The position numbers and the translations under genes were made by a program. DNA of 64,000 nucleotides from Streptomyces guryensis. GTDB lineage: Bacteria; Actinomycetota; Actinomycetes; Streptomycetales; Streptomycetaceae. The notes under the pieces are model-generated. The model worked only from the letters and a program-made list of their open reading frames with translations, was not told where the DNA came from and searched no databases. The stretch is taken from positions 124,001 through 188,000 of the forward strand of contig NZ_JAJSBI010000005.1 in NCBI RefSeq assembly GCF_021261325.1, in the 5' to 3' direction. Shown here piece by piece: positions 1 through 8,241 of the stretch. The first letter of the stretch is position 1. Each line of letters opens with the position of its first letter.

Positions 1-4
1 GAAG

Positions 5-982
5 GTGAGCGGGACATCCTCGAAATCCTCGGACGACAAGGCGGACCGCAGGACACGCGTCACCGTGCTGGTGGCGCTCGCCGCCAACCTGCTGATCGCG
101 GTGGCCAAGGCTGCCGGCGGTCTGGTGGCCGGATCACCGGCGCTGCTGTCGGAGGCGGCGCACTCGGTGGCCGACAGTTTCAACGAGGTCTTCCTGCTGG
201 CGGCACTGCGCCGCAGCCGCCGCCCGCCTGACAAACGGCATCCCTTCGGCTATGGCAAAGAACGGTTCTTCTGGTCGCTCCTGGCAGCCGTCGGGATCTT
301 CGTCATGGGCGGCTGCTTCTCCTTCTTCCAGGGCGTCGAGGCCCTCAGGAACGGCGCCGAGGAAAAGCTGAGCGGCTATGTCGCGGGCCTGATCGTGCTG
401 GGCGTCGCCTTCGTCGCCGAAGGCGTCTCGCTGCTGCGGGCCCTGCACCAGGCGCGCGGCCAGGGCGGCGCGCAGGGCATGCGTGACCCGGCGCTGCGCA
501 CGGTGGTCGCCGAGGACGGCACGGCGGTGCTCGGCGTGACGCTGGCCGCCGCGGGCATGGCGCTGCACATGGTCACCGGGCAGGTGGTGTGGGAGGCGTC
601 CGCCTCGCTCGCGATCGGAGCGCTGCTCGTCTTCGTCGCCTACCACCTGGGCCGCGAGGCCCGCGACCAGCTGATCGGGGAGTCCGCCGACCCTCGGACG
701 GCGGCCCGGATCCAGTCCCTGCTGGAGGCGCAGCCCGAGATCGACAGCGTGGAGGCGCTGTTCACGATGAAGACGGGCCTCGACACGGCCCTCGTGGCCG
801 CTCGCGTCGACCTGGTGCCCGGCCTGGACAGTGAGCGGGTCGAGGAGGTCGCCGTGCGGATCAAGCGGTCCCTCGCGAACACCGTGCCCGAGGCGCGCGA
901 GATCTTCCTCGACATCACCGACCGGCCGGCCCACGAGGCACGAGAAAGCCCCGCCGCGACGGGGGAGCGCGGCGGGGCCTGA
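5..982 (+). CDS. Cation diffusion facilitator family transporter
   Basis: This encodes a 325-residue membrane protein of the cation diffusion facilitator family, which exports divalent metals such as Zn2+, Fe2+ or Co2+ in exchange for protons. Hydrophobic helices begin near residue 20. The metal-site signature SEAAHSVADSFNE (His and Asp on helix 2) is followed by the family-typical RHPFGYGKERF loop, and a second acidic pair (VVAEDG) lies on a later helix. The C-terminal 80 residues form the soluble dimerisation domain. The GTG start at position 5 is the first possible one; the gene could begin upstream of the window. The metal cannot be told from sequence. Confidence 0.85.
   Translation: MSGTSSKSSDDKADRRTRVTVLVALAANLLIAVAKAAGGLVAGSPALLSEAAHSVADSFNEVFLLAALRRSRRPPDKRHPFGYGKERFFWSLLAAVGIFVMGGCFSFFQGVEALRNGAEEKLSGYVAGLIVLGVAFVAEGVSLLRALHQARGQGGAQGMRDPALRTVVAEDGTAVLGVTLAAAGMALHMVTGQVVWEASASLAIGALLVFVAYHLGREARDQLIGESADPRTAARIQSLLEAQPEIDSVEALFTMKTGLDTALVAARVDLVPGLDSERVEEVAVRIKRSLANTVPEAREIFLDITDRPAHEARESPAATGERGGA
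948..978. terminator. Hairpin terminator inside the end of the CDF gene
   Basis: A perfect 11-bp inverted repeat (GCCCCGCCGCG, nine-base loop, CGCGGCGGGGC) ends one base before the TGA stop of the cation transporter gene. The stem therefore also encodes its last residues. It lies between two convergent genes and probably terminates transcription in both directions. Confidence 0.6.
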
Positions 983-1109
983 CGCACGCGTGCCCGGCGG
1001 CAACCGGTTCATGCGTCCCCGAACGAAGATTTTTCTTCCAGCCCTGTTCAGCGGCCGGTCCGGGGTCTGGTGGAGGGCCCGGACCGGGAGCTGCCGAACC
1101 GGGCCCGCA

Positions 1110-1562
1110 TCACTGCTCTCCGTCGGCCGGTTCCAGCACGAACACCGGAATCTGCCGGTCCGTCTTCGTCTGGTAGTCGGCGTACGGCGGATACGCCGCC
1201 ACGGCACGCTCCCACCACTCGGCCTTCTCCGCGCCGGTGACCTCACGGGCCGTCATGTCCTGCTTCGCCGGCCCGTCCTGGAGCTCCACCCGGGGATCTC
1301 CCTTGACGTTGTGGTACCAGACCGGGTGCTTGGGCGCGCCGCCCTGCGAGGCGACCAGGGCGTACCGCCCCTCGTGCTCGACGCGCATCAGAGGCGTCTT
1401 GCGGATCTTGCCGCTCTTCACACCCCGGGTCGTGACCAGGACGACGGGCATGCCGGTGTCCAGCAGTGTCGTCCCCTTCGTGCCGCCGGAGCTCTCGTAG
1501 AGCTCCACCTGATCGCGCACCCACTGCGCCGGGCTGGGTTCGTACTCGCCCTCAAGAGGCAT
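1110..1562 (-). CDS. Nitroreductase / deazaflavin (F420)-dependent oxidoreductase family protein
   Basis: A 150-residue protein of the Ddn-like deazaflavin-dependent nitroreductase family, small split-barrel enzymes that bind F420 or related flavins. Family features are the [21 protein letters not shown] strand-turn region (about residues 45-65), the YALVASQGG segment and [14 protein letters not shown] near the middle. The reading frame stays open upstream of residue 1, but the ATG at 1562 begins the conserved [11 protein letters not shown] segment and gives the normal family length. It is convergent with the cation transporter. The substrate is unknown. Confidence 0.8.
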   Translation of the reverse strand: MPLEGEYEPSPAQWVRDQVELYESSGGTKGTTLLDTGMPVVLVTTRGVKSGKIRKTPLMRVEHEGRYALVASQGGAPKHPVWYHNVKGDPRVELQDGPAKQDMTAREVTGAEKAEWWERAVAAYPPYADYQTKTDRQIPVFVLEPADGEQ

Positions 1563-1893
1563 GTCATCCGTCCTATCGTCGAGTTCTGCAGCCGACTGGC
1601 ACCGTGCTTCAACACCGGTGCCCGCAGGATTCATCCATACCGGACTGCCCTTCGGCGTCGTGATCACGCCACTCGACGGCAGTTGCGTCACCGGCTGCCC
1701 CCGCAGCGGCAGCGAGAGTGGCCGGATATGGCCGCGGCCACCGCCCGCCCCGGCACGCATTCCGATGCGCGAGCGAGCATCCCCGGCCAGATTGCCCGCA
1801 CCACCGATCTGGCCGAACTTCACGTCGTCCCATAGATGCCCCGGGCATCTAATGAAGATCTGCACGACGCACTCTTCGTCTGCGAGGTCTTCC
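1563..1893 (+). promoter_or_regulatory. P450 upstream region with a 19-bp palindrome
   Basis: This 331-bp gap separates the divergent nitroreductase and P450 genes. Positions 1832-1850 hold a perfect palindrome, TAGATGCCC-C-GGGCATCTA (9-bp arms, one-base centre), 43 bp upstream of the P450 start. Its position suits an operator. No regulator gene lies next to it; the nearest is the TetR gene at 3436-3996, whose own operators look different. Nothing else coding was seen. Confidence 0.5.
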
Positions 1894-3093
1894 ATGACGG
1901 AAACGGAACCCGTCGCGTTCCCCCAGGACCGGACCTGTCCCTACCACCCGCCCACCGCCTACGATCCGTTGCGCGCCACCCGCCCGCTGAGCCGGATCAC
2001 GCTCTACGACGGCCGTCCGGCCTGGCTCGTCACCGGGCACGCCCTCGCCCGTGAGCTGCTCGCGGACCAGCGCCTGTCGACCGACCGCAACCATCCGGAC
2101 TTCCCGGCGCCCACCGCGCGGTTCGCCGCGGTGAGGAACCGGAGGGTCGCGCTGCTGGGCGTCGACGACCCGGAACACCGCACGCAGCGGCGGATGATGG
2201 TGCCCAGCTTCACCCTCCGGCGCGCCGTCGAACTGCGGCCGCAGATCCAGCGGATCGTGGACGAGCGGCTCGACGCGATGATCGCGCAGGGGCCGCCGTC
2301 CGAGCTGGTGAGCGCCTTCGCGCTGCCCGTGCCGTCGATGGTGATCTGCGCGCTGCTCGGCGTCCCGTATGCCGACCACGAGTTCTTCGAGGGGCAGTCG
2401 CGCCGGCTGCTGCGCGGTCCCACGGTCGACGACGTGCAGGACGCACGCGACCAACTGGACGCGTACTTCGAGGAGTTGATCGACAGCAAGCTGAAACAGC
2501 CCGAGCCCGGCGGCGGCGTGCTGGACGAACTCGTCCACCAGCAGCTGCGCGAGGGGGTGCTCGACCGCCAGGAGGTCATCGCGTTCGCGACCATCCTGCT
2601 GGTCGCCGGCCACGAGACGACCGCCAACATGATCTCCCTGGGGACCTTCACCCTCCTCCAGCACCCGGAGCGGCTGGCCGAGCTGCGCGGCGACTCGGAC
2701 CTCGTGCCCGGTGCCGTCGAGGAGCTGATGCGCATGCTGTCGATCGCGGACGGGCTGCTGCGCAGGGCCACCGAGGACATCGAGGCCGGCGGCGCGACGA
2801 TCAGGGCGGGCGACGGCGTGGTCTTCGCGACCTCGGTCATCAACCGCGACGAGGAGGTCTACCCCGCCCCCGACACCCTCGACTGGCACCGCTCCGCCCG
2901 CCACCATGTCGCGTTCGGCTTCGGCATCCACCAGTGCCTCGGCCAGAACCTGGCCCGCGCCGAGCTGGAGATCGCCCTGCACACCCTCTTCGACCGGCTG
3001 CCCACGCTCCGTCTCGCCGTCCCCGCCGACGAGATCCCCTTCAAACCCGGCGACACGATCCAGGGGATGCTGGAACTCCCCGTGACCTGGTAA
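1894..3093 (+). CDS. Cytochrome P450 monooxygenase
   Basis: A 399-residue soluble bacterial class I P450. The I-helix oxygen-activation motif AGHETT is near residue 240, an ExxR pair (ELMR) follows, and the haem-binding loop [10 protein letters not shown] carries the proximal cysteine near residue 348. The ATG at 1894 was chosen because [20 protein letters not shown] is the normal N-terminus of these proteins and coding bias starts there, although the frame is open further upstream. The ferredoxin gene 13 bp downstream is its likely electron donor. No ferredoxin reductase is nearby. The substrate is unknown: there is no adjacent biosynthetic cluster. Confidence 0.92.
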   Translation: MTETEPVAFPQDRTCPYHPPTAYDPLRATRPLSRITLYDGRPAWLVTGHALARELLADQRLSTDRNHPDFPAPTARFAAVRNRRVALLGVDDPEHRTQRRMMVPSFTLRRAVELRPQIQRIVDERLDAMIAQGPPSELVSAFALPVPSMVICALLGVPYADHEFFEGQSRRLLRGPTVDDVQDARDQLDAYFEELIDSKLKQPEPGGGVLDELVHQQLREGVLDRQEVIAFATILLVAGHETTANMISLGTFTLLQHPERLAELRGDSDLVPGAVEELMRMLSIADGLLRRATEDIEAGGATIRAGDGVVFATSVINRDEEVYPAPDTLDWHRSARHHVAFGFGIHQCLGQNLARAELEIALHTLFDRLPTLRLAVPADEIPFKPGDTIQGMLELPVTW

Positions 3094-3106
3094 GAGGCTC
3101 AAGGCC

Positions 3107-3313
3107 ATGCACACCGACACACACATCGAGATCGACAAGGGCGTCTGTATCGGCGCGGGGCAGTGCGCCCTGGCCGCCCCTGGCGTCTTCACCCAGGACG
3201 ACGACGGCTTCAGCACGCTGCTGCCGGGCCGGGAGGACGGCGGCGGCGACCCGATGGTGCGGGAGGCGGCCCGGGCCTGCCCGGTCGCCGCGATCACCGT
3301 GTCCGAGGGCTGA
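3107..3313 (+). CDS. Small 3Fe-4S-type ferredoxin, P450 partner
   Basis: A 68-residue ferredoxin with cluster ligands in CIGAGQC (residues 14-20) and in the C-terminal ACPV. Only three cysteines lie in the usual places, the central ligand position being Ala/Gly, as in the 3Fe-4S ferredoxins that serve Streptomyces P450s. It starts 13 bp after the P450 stop, so the two are almost certainly cotranscribed, and its job would be to pass electrons from a reductase encoded elsewhere to that P450. Confidence 0.9.
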   Translation: MHTDTHIEIDKGVCIGAGQCALAAPGVFTQDDDGFSTLLPGREDGGGDPMVREAARACPVAAITVSEG

Positions 3314-3435
3314 GACTGAGAGCCTGGCCACATCCCCGGCCGGATCAGCGCGCGGCGTCTGGTGCGTGCGAACGCGGCGAGCGTGTGTGCCAGGAGTCGC
3401 GCGCCCGGCCGGGAACATGGCACAGGCCCCGAGGC

Positions 3436-3996
3436 TCAGCAGGCCCGCAGCAGAAGCCGAGCCGCCTCGCGCGCCTCCCGGGCGGGCTCGGTGCTCCGGG
3501 TGATCCCGGCGGTGGCCATGGCGCCCTCGGCCAGCAGGAACAGCTGCCCGGCCCGGGCGCCGGGCAGCGCCGCGTCCGCCACCAGCCCGGCGAGATACTC
3601 CCGGAACGCCCGCTTGTGCGCCCGCACCTGGGCCGCCACCCTGGTCGACGAAGTGCCCAGCTCGCCGTAGGAATTCATCCACGCGCACCCACGGAAGCCG
3701 TCCTCGCCGAACCACAGCTCCAGCCAGTCGAAGACCGCCAGGATCCGCGCCTCGGGTCCCTCCCGCCGCTCCACGAACTCGGCGAGCCGACCGCGCCAGC
3801 GCACGTCGCGTCGTTCCAGATAGGCCTCCACCAGCTGTTCCTTCGACGGGAACAGCTGGTACAGCCGCTTGAGTGAGACGCCCGATGCGCCGCGGATTTC
3901 GTCCATGCCGACGGACTGGATGCCCCGCCCGTAGAACAGCTCCTCCGCGGCGTCCAGCGCCTGCTCCCGGGCGACTGCACTGTCCATGACGGCCAT
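3436..3996 (-). CDS. TetR/AcrR family transcriptional regulator
   Basis: A 186-residue one-component repressor. The N-terminal helix-turn-helix covers about residues 8-52 (ALDAAEELFYGRGIQSVGMDEI, then GVSLKRLYQLFPSKEQLVEAYL), and the remainder is the helical ligand domain. The ATG at 3996 puts the DNA-binding domain at the usual distance from the start; a second in-frame ATG lies three codons later. It is divergent from an NTF2-like gene, and the 120 bp between them hold two copies of one palindrome, so it probably represses that gene and itself. The ligand is unknown. Confidence 0.88.
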   Translation of the reverse strand: MAVMDSAVAREQALDAAEELFYGRGIQSVGMDEIRGASGVSLKRLYQLFPSKEQLVEAYLERRDVRWRGRLAEFVERREGPEARILAVFDWLELWFGEDGFRGCAWMNSYGELGTSSTRVAAQVRAHKRAFREYLAGLVADAALPGARAGQLFLLAEGAMATAGITRSTEPAREAREAARLLLRAC

Positions 3997-4028
3997 ACGG
4001 CGAACGACCTCCCCTTGACGTGCCCGTC

Positions 4029-4086
4029 TTGACGCGAGAACGAGCGTTCTCCTACGGTAGCAGCCCGGTGGAGAACGAGCGTTCTC
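4029..4086 (+). promoter_or_regulatory. Promoter with two TetR-type operator palindromes
   Basis: The 16-bp palindrome GAGAACGAGCGTTCTC (7-bp arms, 2-bp centre) occurs at 4036-4051 and again, identical, at 4071-4086, with starts 35 bp apart. The first copy lies between a -35-like TTGACG (4029-4034) and a -10-like TACGGT (4053-4058) with 18-bp spacing, so a bound repressor would block the promoter of the rightward NTF2-like/flavoprotein operon. The divergent TetR protein is the obvious candidate. Confidence 0.65.
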
Positions 4087-4116
4087 TACCGCGGTCCACC
4101 CGTCGAGGAGGAATTC

Positions 4117-4578
4117 ATGGCCGCCGACCGCCCGCCCCTGCCCCCTTTCACCCGTGAAACGGCCGCCCAGAAGGTCCAGGCCGCCGAGGACGCCTGGAAC
4201 ACCCGCGACCCGCACAAGGTGGCCCTCGCCTACTCGGAGGACTCGGTGTGGCGCAACCGCGACACCTTCGTCACCGGGCGGGCCGAGATCGTCGGGCTCC
4301 TGACCGCAAAGTGGGAGCGCGAGCTGGACTACGCGCTGCGCAAGGACCTGTGGGCCTTCGACGGCAACCGCATCGCCGTCCGCTTCCAGTACGAGTCCCG
4401 GGACGCCGCCGGCCAGTGGTGGCGCTCCTACGGCAACGAACTGTGGGAGTTCGACGAGCACGGCCTGATGACCCGGCGCGAGGCCAGCATCAACGACGTG
4501 CCGATCGAGGAGAAGCAGCGCCGCATCCACGGCCCGCGGCCCGAGGCCGAGCGGGGACGGTCCTTCCCGCTCGAATAG
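4117..4578 (+). CDS. NTF2-like (DUF1348/SnoaL-fold) protein
   Basis: A 153-residue protein of the DUF1348 branch of the NTF2-like superfamily, small cone-shaped alpha+beta barrels that often bind hydrophobic molecules. Recognisable segments are [38 protein letters not shown] and [15 protein letters not shown] clear GAGGAGG ribosome site precedes the ATG. It is divergent from the TetR gene and followed 26 bp later by a flavoprotein gene, so it is probably the repressor's main target. No catalytic activity can be assigned. Confidence 0.8.
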   Translation: MAADRPPLPPFTRETAAQKVQAAEDAWNTRDPHKVALAYSEDSVWRNRDTFVTGRAEIVGLLTAKWERELDYALRKDLWAFDGNRIAVRFQYESRDAAGQWWRSYGNELWEFDEHGLMTRREASINDVPIEEKQRRIHGPRPEAERGRSFPLE

Positions 4579-4604
4579 CGTTCCTGGTGAGTAGGGTTTC
4601 GCGG

Positions 4605-5138
4605 ATGACCGAACTGGCCGAGAAGCCCTTCCTCTACGTCGTCGTGTGCGCCGCCGGGATCGCCGCGGACGTCAGCAAGCTGATCACCGCCGCGCAGGAG
4701 CGGGACTGGGAGGTCGGCGTCATCGCCACACCGGTCGCCATGAACGGCTTCTTCGACACCGCCGCCGTCCAGGCGCAGACCGGCCGCCCCATACGCTCCG
4801 CCTGGCGCACCCCCGGCGACCCGCGCCCCTTCCCGCCGCCGGACGCCGTCGTGGTCGCGCCCGCCACCTTCAACACCGTCAACAAGTGGGCGGCGGGGCT
4901 GGCCGACACCCTCGCGGTGGCCACCCTGTGCGAGGCCTACGGTCTGGGTGTCCCGGTCTCCGTACTCCCTTGCGTGGCCGACGCGCTGGCCGCCCATCCC
5001 GCCTATCGGGACAGCCTCGTACGGCTGCGCGGGATGGGCGTCCGGTTCGGCGAGCCGTACTCCGGCGAGCCGCAAGAGGACGGCACGCGACCGGAGTTCG
5101 GCTGGGAGCGGGCGCTGGATCTGATCGAACGGAGGTGA
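4605..5138 (+). CDS. Flavoprotein of the HFCD (DfpA/LanD-like) family
   Basis: A 177-residue Rossmann-like flavoprotein of the homo-oligomeric FMN-containing cysteine decarboxylase superfamily. The start LYVVVCAAGIAA, the central DAVVVAPATFNTVNKWAAGLADTL motif and the VPVSVLPCV strand are typical FMN-binding elements of the family. It follows the NTF2-like gene by 26 bp on the same strand and is probably in that operon. Although the family includes LanD peptide decarboxylases, no precursor peptide is nearby, so such a role is not supported. A redox or decarboxylase function is possible. Confidence 0.78.
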   Translation: MTELAEKPFLYVVVCAAGIAADVSKLITAAQERDWEVGVIATPVAMNGFFDTAAVQAQTGRPIRSAWRTPGDPRPFPPPDAVVVAPATFNTVNKWAAGLADTLAVATLCEAYGLGVPVSVLPCVADALAAHPAYRDSLVRLRGMGVRFGEPYSGEPQEDGTRPEFGWERALDLIERR

Positions 5139-5142
5139 CGGG

Positions 5143-6006
5143 TCAGGTGCAGCCGACCGACGGGCCCGCCAGCATGCCCCCGGTGTACAGCGCCTGTCCC
5201 TGCGGCATCCAGTAGCCCAGCTTGGAGACGACCGTCGAGCAGGCGGACCCGACCGAGGCGCGGACCACCACCGTGGCCGGGTGACCCGGCTGCAGGTCGG
5301 TGAGCGCGCAGTCGAGGGCGTACGCGTTCCTGGTCGTCGCGGGATAGCGGCCGGTCAGCGGATTGACGCAGCGGGCGTCCGACGTGGACAGCCGCACCCC
5401 CGAACTCTCCTCCCCGATCAGCCCGAACCGCGCGCTGCCGTCCCCCTGTTCGCTGTCACGGTAGATGCGGTACGTCAGTGTGGTCGCCGCGCCGCGTTGC
5501 AGCGTGGCCCGGTCGACCTCGATGCGGTGCGTGACCGGTGGCTTCGGTGTGGTCAGGGTCAGCGTGGCGTGGACGGTGCCGTGCAGGTTCAGTCCTGCGG
5601 GCGACGACTTCACGCGGACCTCGGCCGTGACGTCGTACGTCCCCGGGCCGGGATACTCGCCGCCTCCGGGAAGCCTCCCGGAGGCGGCCGTCACGCCGCC
5701 CTTCCGAGCGGTCCAGGTGCCCGACGTCAGGCAGGCGCGATCGTCGTCGTCCTCTCCCGGACCGCTGCAGGTCGCCGGGGCCGACACCGCCATCGTCGGG
5801 GTGCCGCTCCCCGCGCACAGGCTGACCACGGCGCGCTGTCCGCCCGCGCCCCGCAGGAGCCCCGCGGGTGCGCACAGCGTCGCCGGTTCCGGCGGCGGAC
5901 TCGGGCTGCTCCACGCGGGGGAGACCAGCATGAGGGGCAGGGTCAGGGGCAGTACTGCCGCTGAGATCAGGAGCTTCAGCCTCGTCTTCGTCGGGCGTGC
6001 CGGCAC
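5143..6006 (-). CDS. Secreted protein of unknown function
   Basis: A 287-residue protein with a Sec signal peptide: basic PARPTKTRLK, a hydrophobic stretch, then a likely cleavage after SPAW/SSP near residue 34. The GTG at 6006 is preferred because a good GGAGGA lies just upstream and it puts the signal peptide at the N-terminus; the frame stays open further upstream. The mature part contains many cysteines in pairs and beta-rich segments, including TYDVTAEVRVKS and TLTYRIYRDSE, suggesting one or two Ig-like domains. No known domain was recognised. It is convergent with the flavoprotein gene, whose stop lies 4 bp away. Confidence 0.7.
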   Translation of the reverse strand: MPARPTKTRLKLLISAAVLPLTLPLMLVSPAWSSPSPPPEPATLCAPAGLLRGAGGQRAVVSLCAGSGTPTMAVSAPATCSGPGEDDDDRACLTSGTWTARKGGVTAASGRLPGGGEYPGPGTYDVTAEVRVKSSPAGLNLHGTVHATLTLTTPKPPVTHRIEVDRATLQRGAATTLTYRIYRDSEQGDGSARFGLIGEESSGVRLSTSDARCVNPLTGRYPATTRNAYALDCALTDLQPGHPATVVVRASVGSACSTVVSKLGYWMPQGQALYTGGMLAGPSVGCT

Positions 6007-6217
6007 CGGTTCCTCCCGCAGGGCCACGACCGGCCGGGCGCCGGTCACCTGCGCCGAGGATGCGCGTGTGCGCCGACTTCCCGGCGGCTCCCACGCCGGG
6101 CGGTCACCTGCGGGCAGCAACGGCCGGTGCCCCGGCCCTCCGGAGGCGTGCTGCCCGGAGTGCGGGCGAAGCCGTACGCTCCCCTTCGTACCCATCCCGA
6201 AGGCAGGAGCAGCAACG

Positions 6218-7189
6218 ATGCAGTACGTGAAGCTCGGTTCGACGGGCCTGGACGTGTCGCGGGTCTGTCTCGGCTGTATGACCTACGGCCTGCCCGACCG
6301 CGGCGTGCACGAGTGGACCCTCGACGAGGAGGCCTCGCGCCCGTTGATCCGGCAGGCGCTGGAGGCCGGGATCAACTTCTTCGACACGGCGAACGTCTAC
6401 TCCGACGGCACCAGTGAGGAGATCGTCGGCAAGGCGCTGCGCGACTTCGCGAACCGCGACGAGATCGTGCTGGCGACGAAGGTGCACGGCCGGACGCGAC
6501 CCGGGCAGAACGCGTCCGGACTGTCCCGCAAGGCGATCATGACCGAGATCGACCACAGCCTCAGCCGGCTCGGCACCGACTACGTCGACCTGTACCAGAT
6601 CCACCGCTTCGACCCGCACACCCCGGTCGAGGAGACGATGGAGGCCCTGCACGACCTGGTGAAGGCGGGCAAGGTGCGCTATATCGGGGCGAGTTCGATG
6701 TTCGCCTGGCAGTTCTCGAAGATGCAGTACACCGCCGAGCGGCACGGCTGGACCAGGTTCGTGTCGATGCAGAACCACTACAACCTCCTCTACCGCGAGG
6801 AGGAGCGCGAGATGCTGCCGCTCTGCGCCGACCAGGGCGTCGGCGTCCTGCCCTGGAGCCCGCTCGCCCGCGGCCGGCTCACCCGGGACTGGGGCACGGT
6901 GACGGAACGCAGCGCGGGCGACAACTTCGGCAGCCGCCTCTACCCGGAGGGCGACCGCACCATCGTCGAGGCCGTCACCCGCATCGCGAACGACCGCGCC
7001 GTCCCGCGCGCCCAGGTCGCCCTCGCCTGGCTGCTGCACCAGGACACGGTGGCGGCCCCCATCGTCGGCGCCGCCAAGCCGCACCACATCGAGGACGCCG
7101 TGGCCGCCGTCGAACTCGCGCTCAGCGACAAGGAGGTCGAGGAACTGGAGCAGCCGTACACCCCGCACCCCGTCGTCGGCCACAGCTGA
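6218..7189 (+). CDS. Aldo/keto reductase
   Basis: A 323-residue NADPH-dependent (beta/alpha)8-barrel oxidoreductase. The catalytic tetrad is visible as Asp and Tyr in FFDTANVYSDG, Lys in LATKVHG and His in YQIHRFD. The C-terminal AQVALAWLLHQ and IVGAAKPHHIEDAV segments bind the cofactor phosphate. The closest family is the YajO/IolS-like group that acts on aldehydes and ketones. The ATG at 6218 has an AGGAGC site upstream. It stands alone, and its transcript probably ends in the repeat element that follows. Confidence 0.9.
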   Translation: MQYVKLGSTGLDVSRVCLGCMTYGLPDRGVHEWTLDEEASRPLIRQALEAGINFFDTANVYSDGTSEEIVGKALRDFANRDEIVLATKVHGRTRPGQNASGLSRKAIMTEIDHSLSRLGTDYVDLYQIHRFDPHTPVEETMEALHDLVKAGKVRYIGASSMFAWQFSKMQYTAERHGWTRFVSMQNHYNLLYREEEREMLPLCADQGVGVLPWSPLARGRLTRDWGTVTERSAGDNFGSRLYPEGDRTIVEAVTRIANDRAVPRAQVALAWLLHQDTVAAPIVGAAKPHHIEDAVAAVELALSDKEVEELEQPYTPHPVVGHS

Positions 7190-7234
7190 TTGCGGGGTGG
7201 ACCAAGCGGGCCGGGCGAAGTCCGCTGCGGTTCG

Positions 7235-7352
7235 GCAGCGCCCTGGAGGGGCGCGGGGCTGTGTCGATCTGCGGCTCCGCCGCGTGGGCGCGACCAGCCA
7301 CGACGGTGCCGCAGACGATCGACGGCATGTCCCGGCACTTCCAGCGGAGCGC
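7235..7352 (+). repeat. Dispersed intergenic repeat, copy 1
   Basis: A palindrome-rich element: a GCGCCC/GGGCGC hairpin, then GGGCTGTGTCGAT, then a second hairpin around GCGGCTCCGCCGC, then GGGCGCGACCAGCC, ending in a CTTCCAGCGGAGCG tail that abuts the stop of the convergent gene. Related copies lie at 15521-15639, 28601-28707 and, inverted, 32773-32850. All four lie between convergent genes, which suggests a bidirectional terminator. Confidence 0.75.
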
Positions 7353-8171
7353 CTAGTGGGGCCCGTGCGGTGCGAACTCCGTGCCGCACGGGCCCGCGCC
7401 CTCGCTCTCCGCGAGGGCCACGCGCTCGCCGTCCATCGACAGCGTGCGGTAGTAGTGCCCGATGCGCTCCGCCGACCGCCCCACGTAGTGGCCGATGAAC
7501 GACCGGCGGAAGCGGTCGGTGGTCCCGTTGGGCTGCGAGCCGTGCACCAGGCTGCCGTTGAAGAACAGGACGTCCCCCGGCGCCATGTCGACCGGCACGG
7601 CCGCGAGGCCCGGAGGCGGGGGAACGTACTCCCGCGCGAACGACACCTCGGCGTCCGCCACCTCCGGGCAGAACAGGTCCATCCGGTGCGTGCCGGGGAC
7701 GACCTCCAGGCCGCCGTTGTCCCGGCCGATCACGTCACAGGCCACCCACGCCGCCACACAGGTGCCGGGCTCCACCCGCAGATAGAAGTTGTCCTGGTGC
7801 AGCGCCTGCCCCCGCGCACCCGGCGGCTTGAAGTAGAACATGCTCTGGGCGGCCAGCACCTCCTCGCCGAGCAGCGCCTCCAGTGCCCTGCGCAGCCGGG
7901 CGTCGAGCAGGACGCGCAGCGCCGTCTCACTGATCTCGTGCGGGTGCATCACCCTCGGGTACGCCGCCAGTGGATCCCCTGACCTGCGCGGCTCGAAGTG
8001 CCCGGGCACCGGCCCTGCCGCGTGCAGCGCCGCGAACTCCGCACAGAGCCGATCGACCTCGTCGGGCCCGAAGAGTCCGCGTACGACGGTGAAGCCGTCC
8101 TCCTGGAACTGCCTCAGCCCGTCCTGGGTCAGGATGGAAGCGCCGGCGGCGCCCATATCCATGGCTGTCAT
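7353..8171 (-). CDS. Phytanoyl-CoA dioxygenase (PhyH) family protein
   Basis: A 272-residue Fe(II)/2-oxoglutarate oxygenase. The iron-binding HxD is LHQDNFY (His125, Asp127), the distal iron His is in LVHGSQPN, and the 2-oxoglutarate Arg follows in FRRSFIGHY. GGLEVVPGTHRMD is the typical PhyH loop. The family hydroxylates small molecules such as ectoine, acyl-CoA or natural products. It is divergent from an AraC gene that starts 70 bp away, so that regulator probably controls it. The substrate is not evident. Confidence 0.88.
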   Translation of the reverse strand: MTAMDMGAAGASILTQDGLRQFQEDGFTVVRGLFGPDEVDRLCAEFAALHAAGPVPGHFEPRRSGDPLAAYPRVMHPHEISETALRVLLDARLRRALEALLGEEVLAAQSMFYFKPPGARGQALHQDNFYLRVEPGTCVAAWVACDVIGRDNGGLEVVPGTHRMDLFCPEVADAEVSFAREYVPPPPGLAAVPVDMAPGDVLFFNGSLVHGSQPNGTTDRFRRSFIGHYVGRSAERIGHYYRTLSMDGERVALAESEGAGPCGTEFAPHGPH

Positions 8172-8241
8172 TCATCCGCTCCTTCGGTCGGGTGTCCTCG
8201 GCTCATCACGCTAGGTCGGCCCCCGCTTCAGGAGGATGCCC

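Noticed and set aside
4605..5138. A LanD-type peptide decarboxylase role for the flavoprotein
   Set aside because: The family fits, but no precursor peptide or other modification gene lies nearby; the neighbour is an NTF2-like protein under a TetR regulator.
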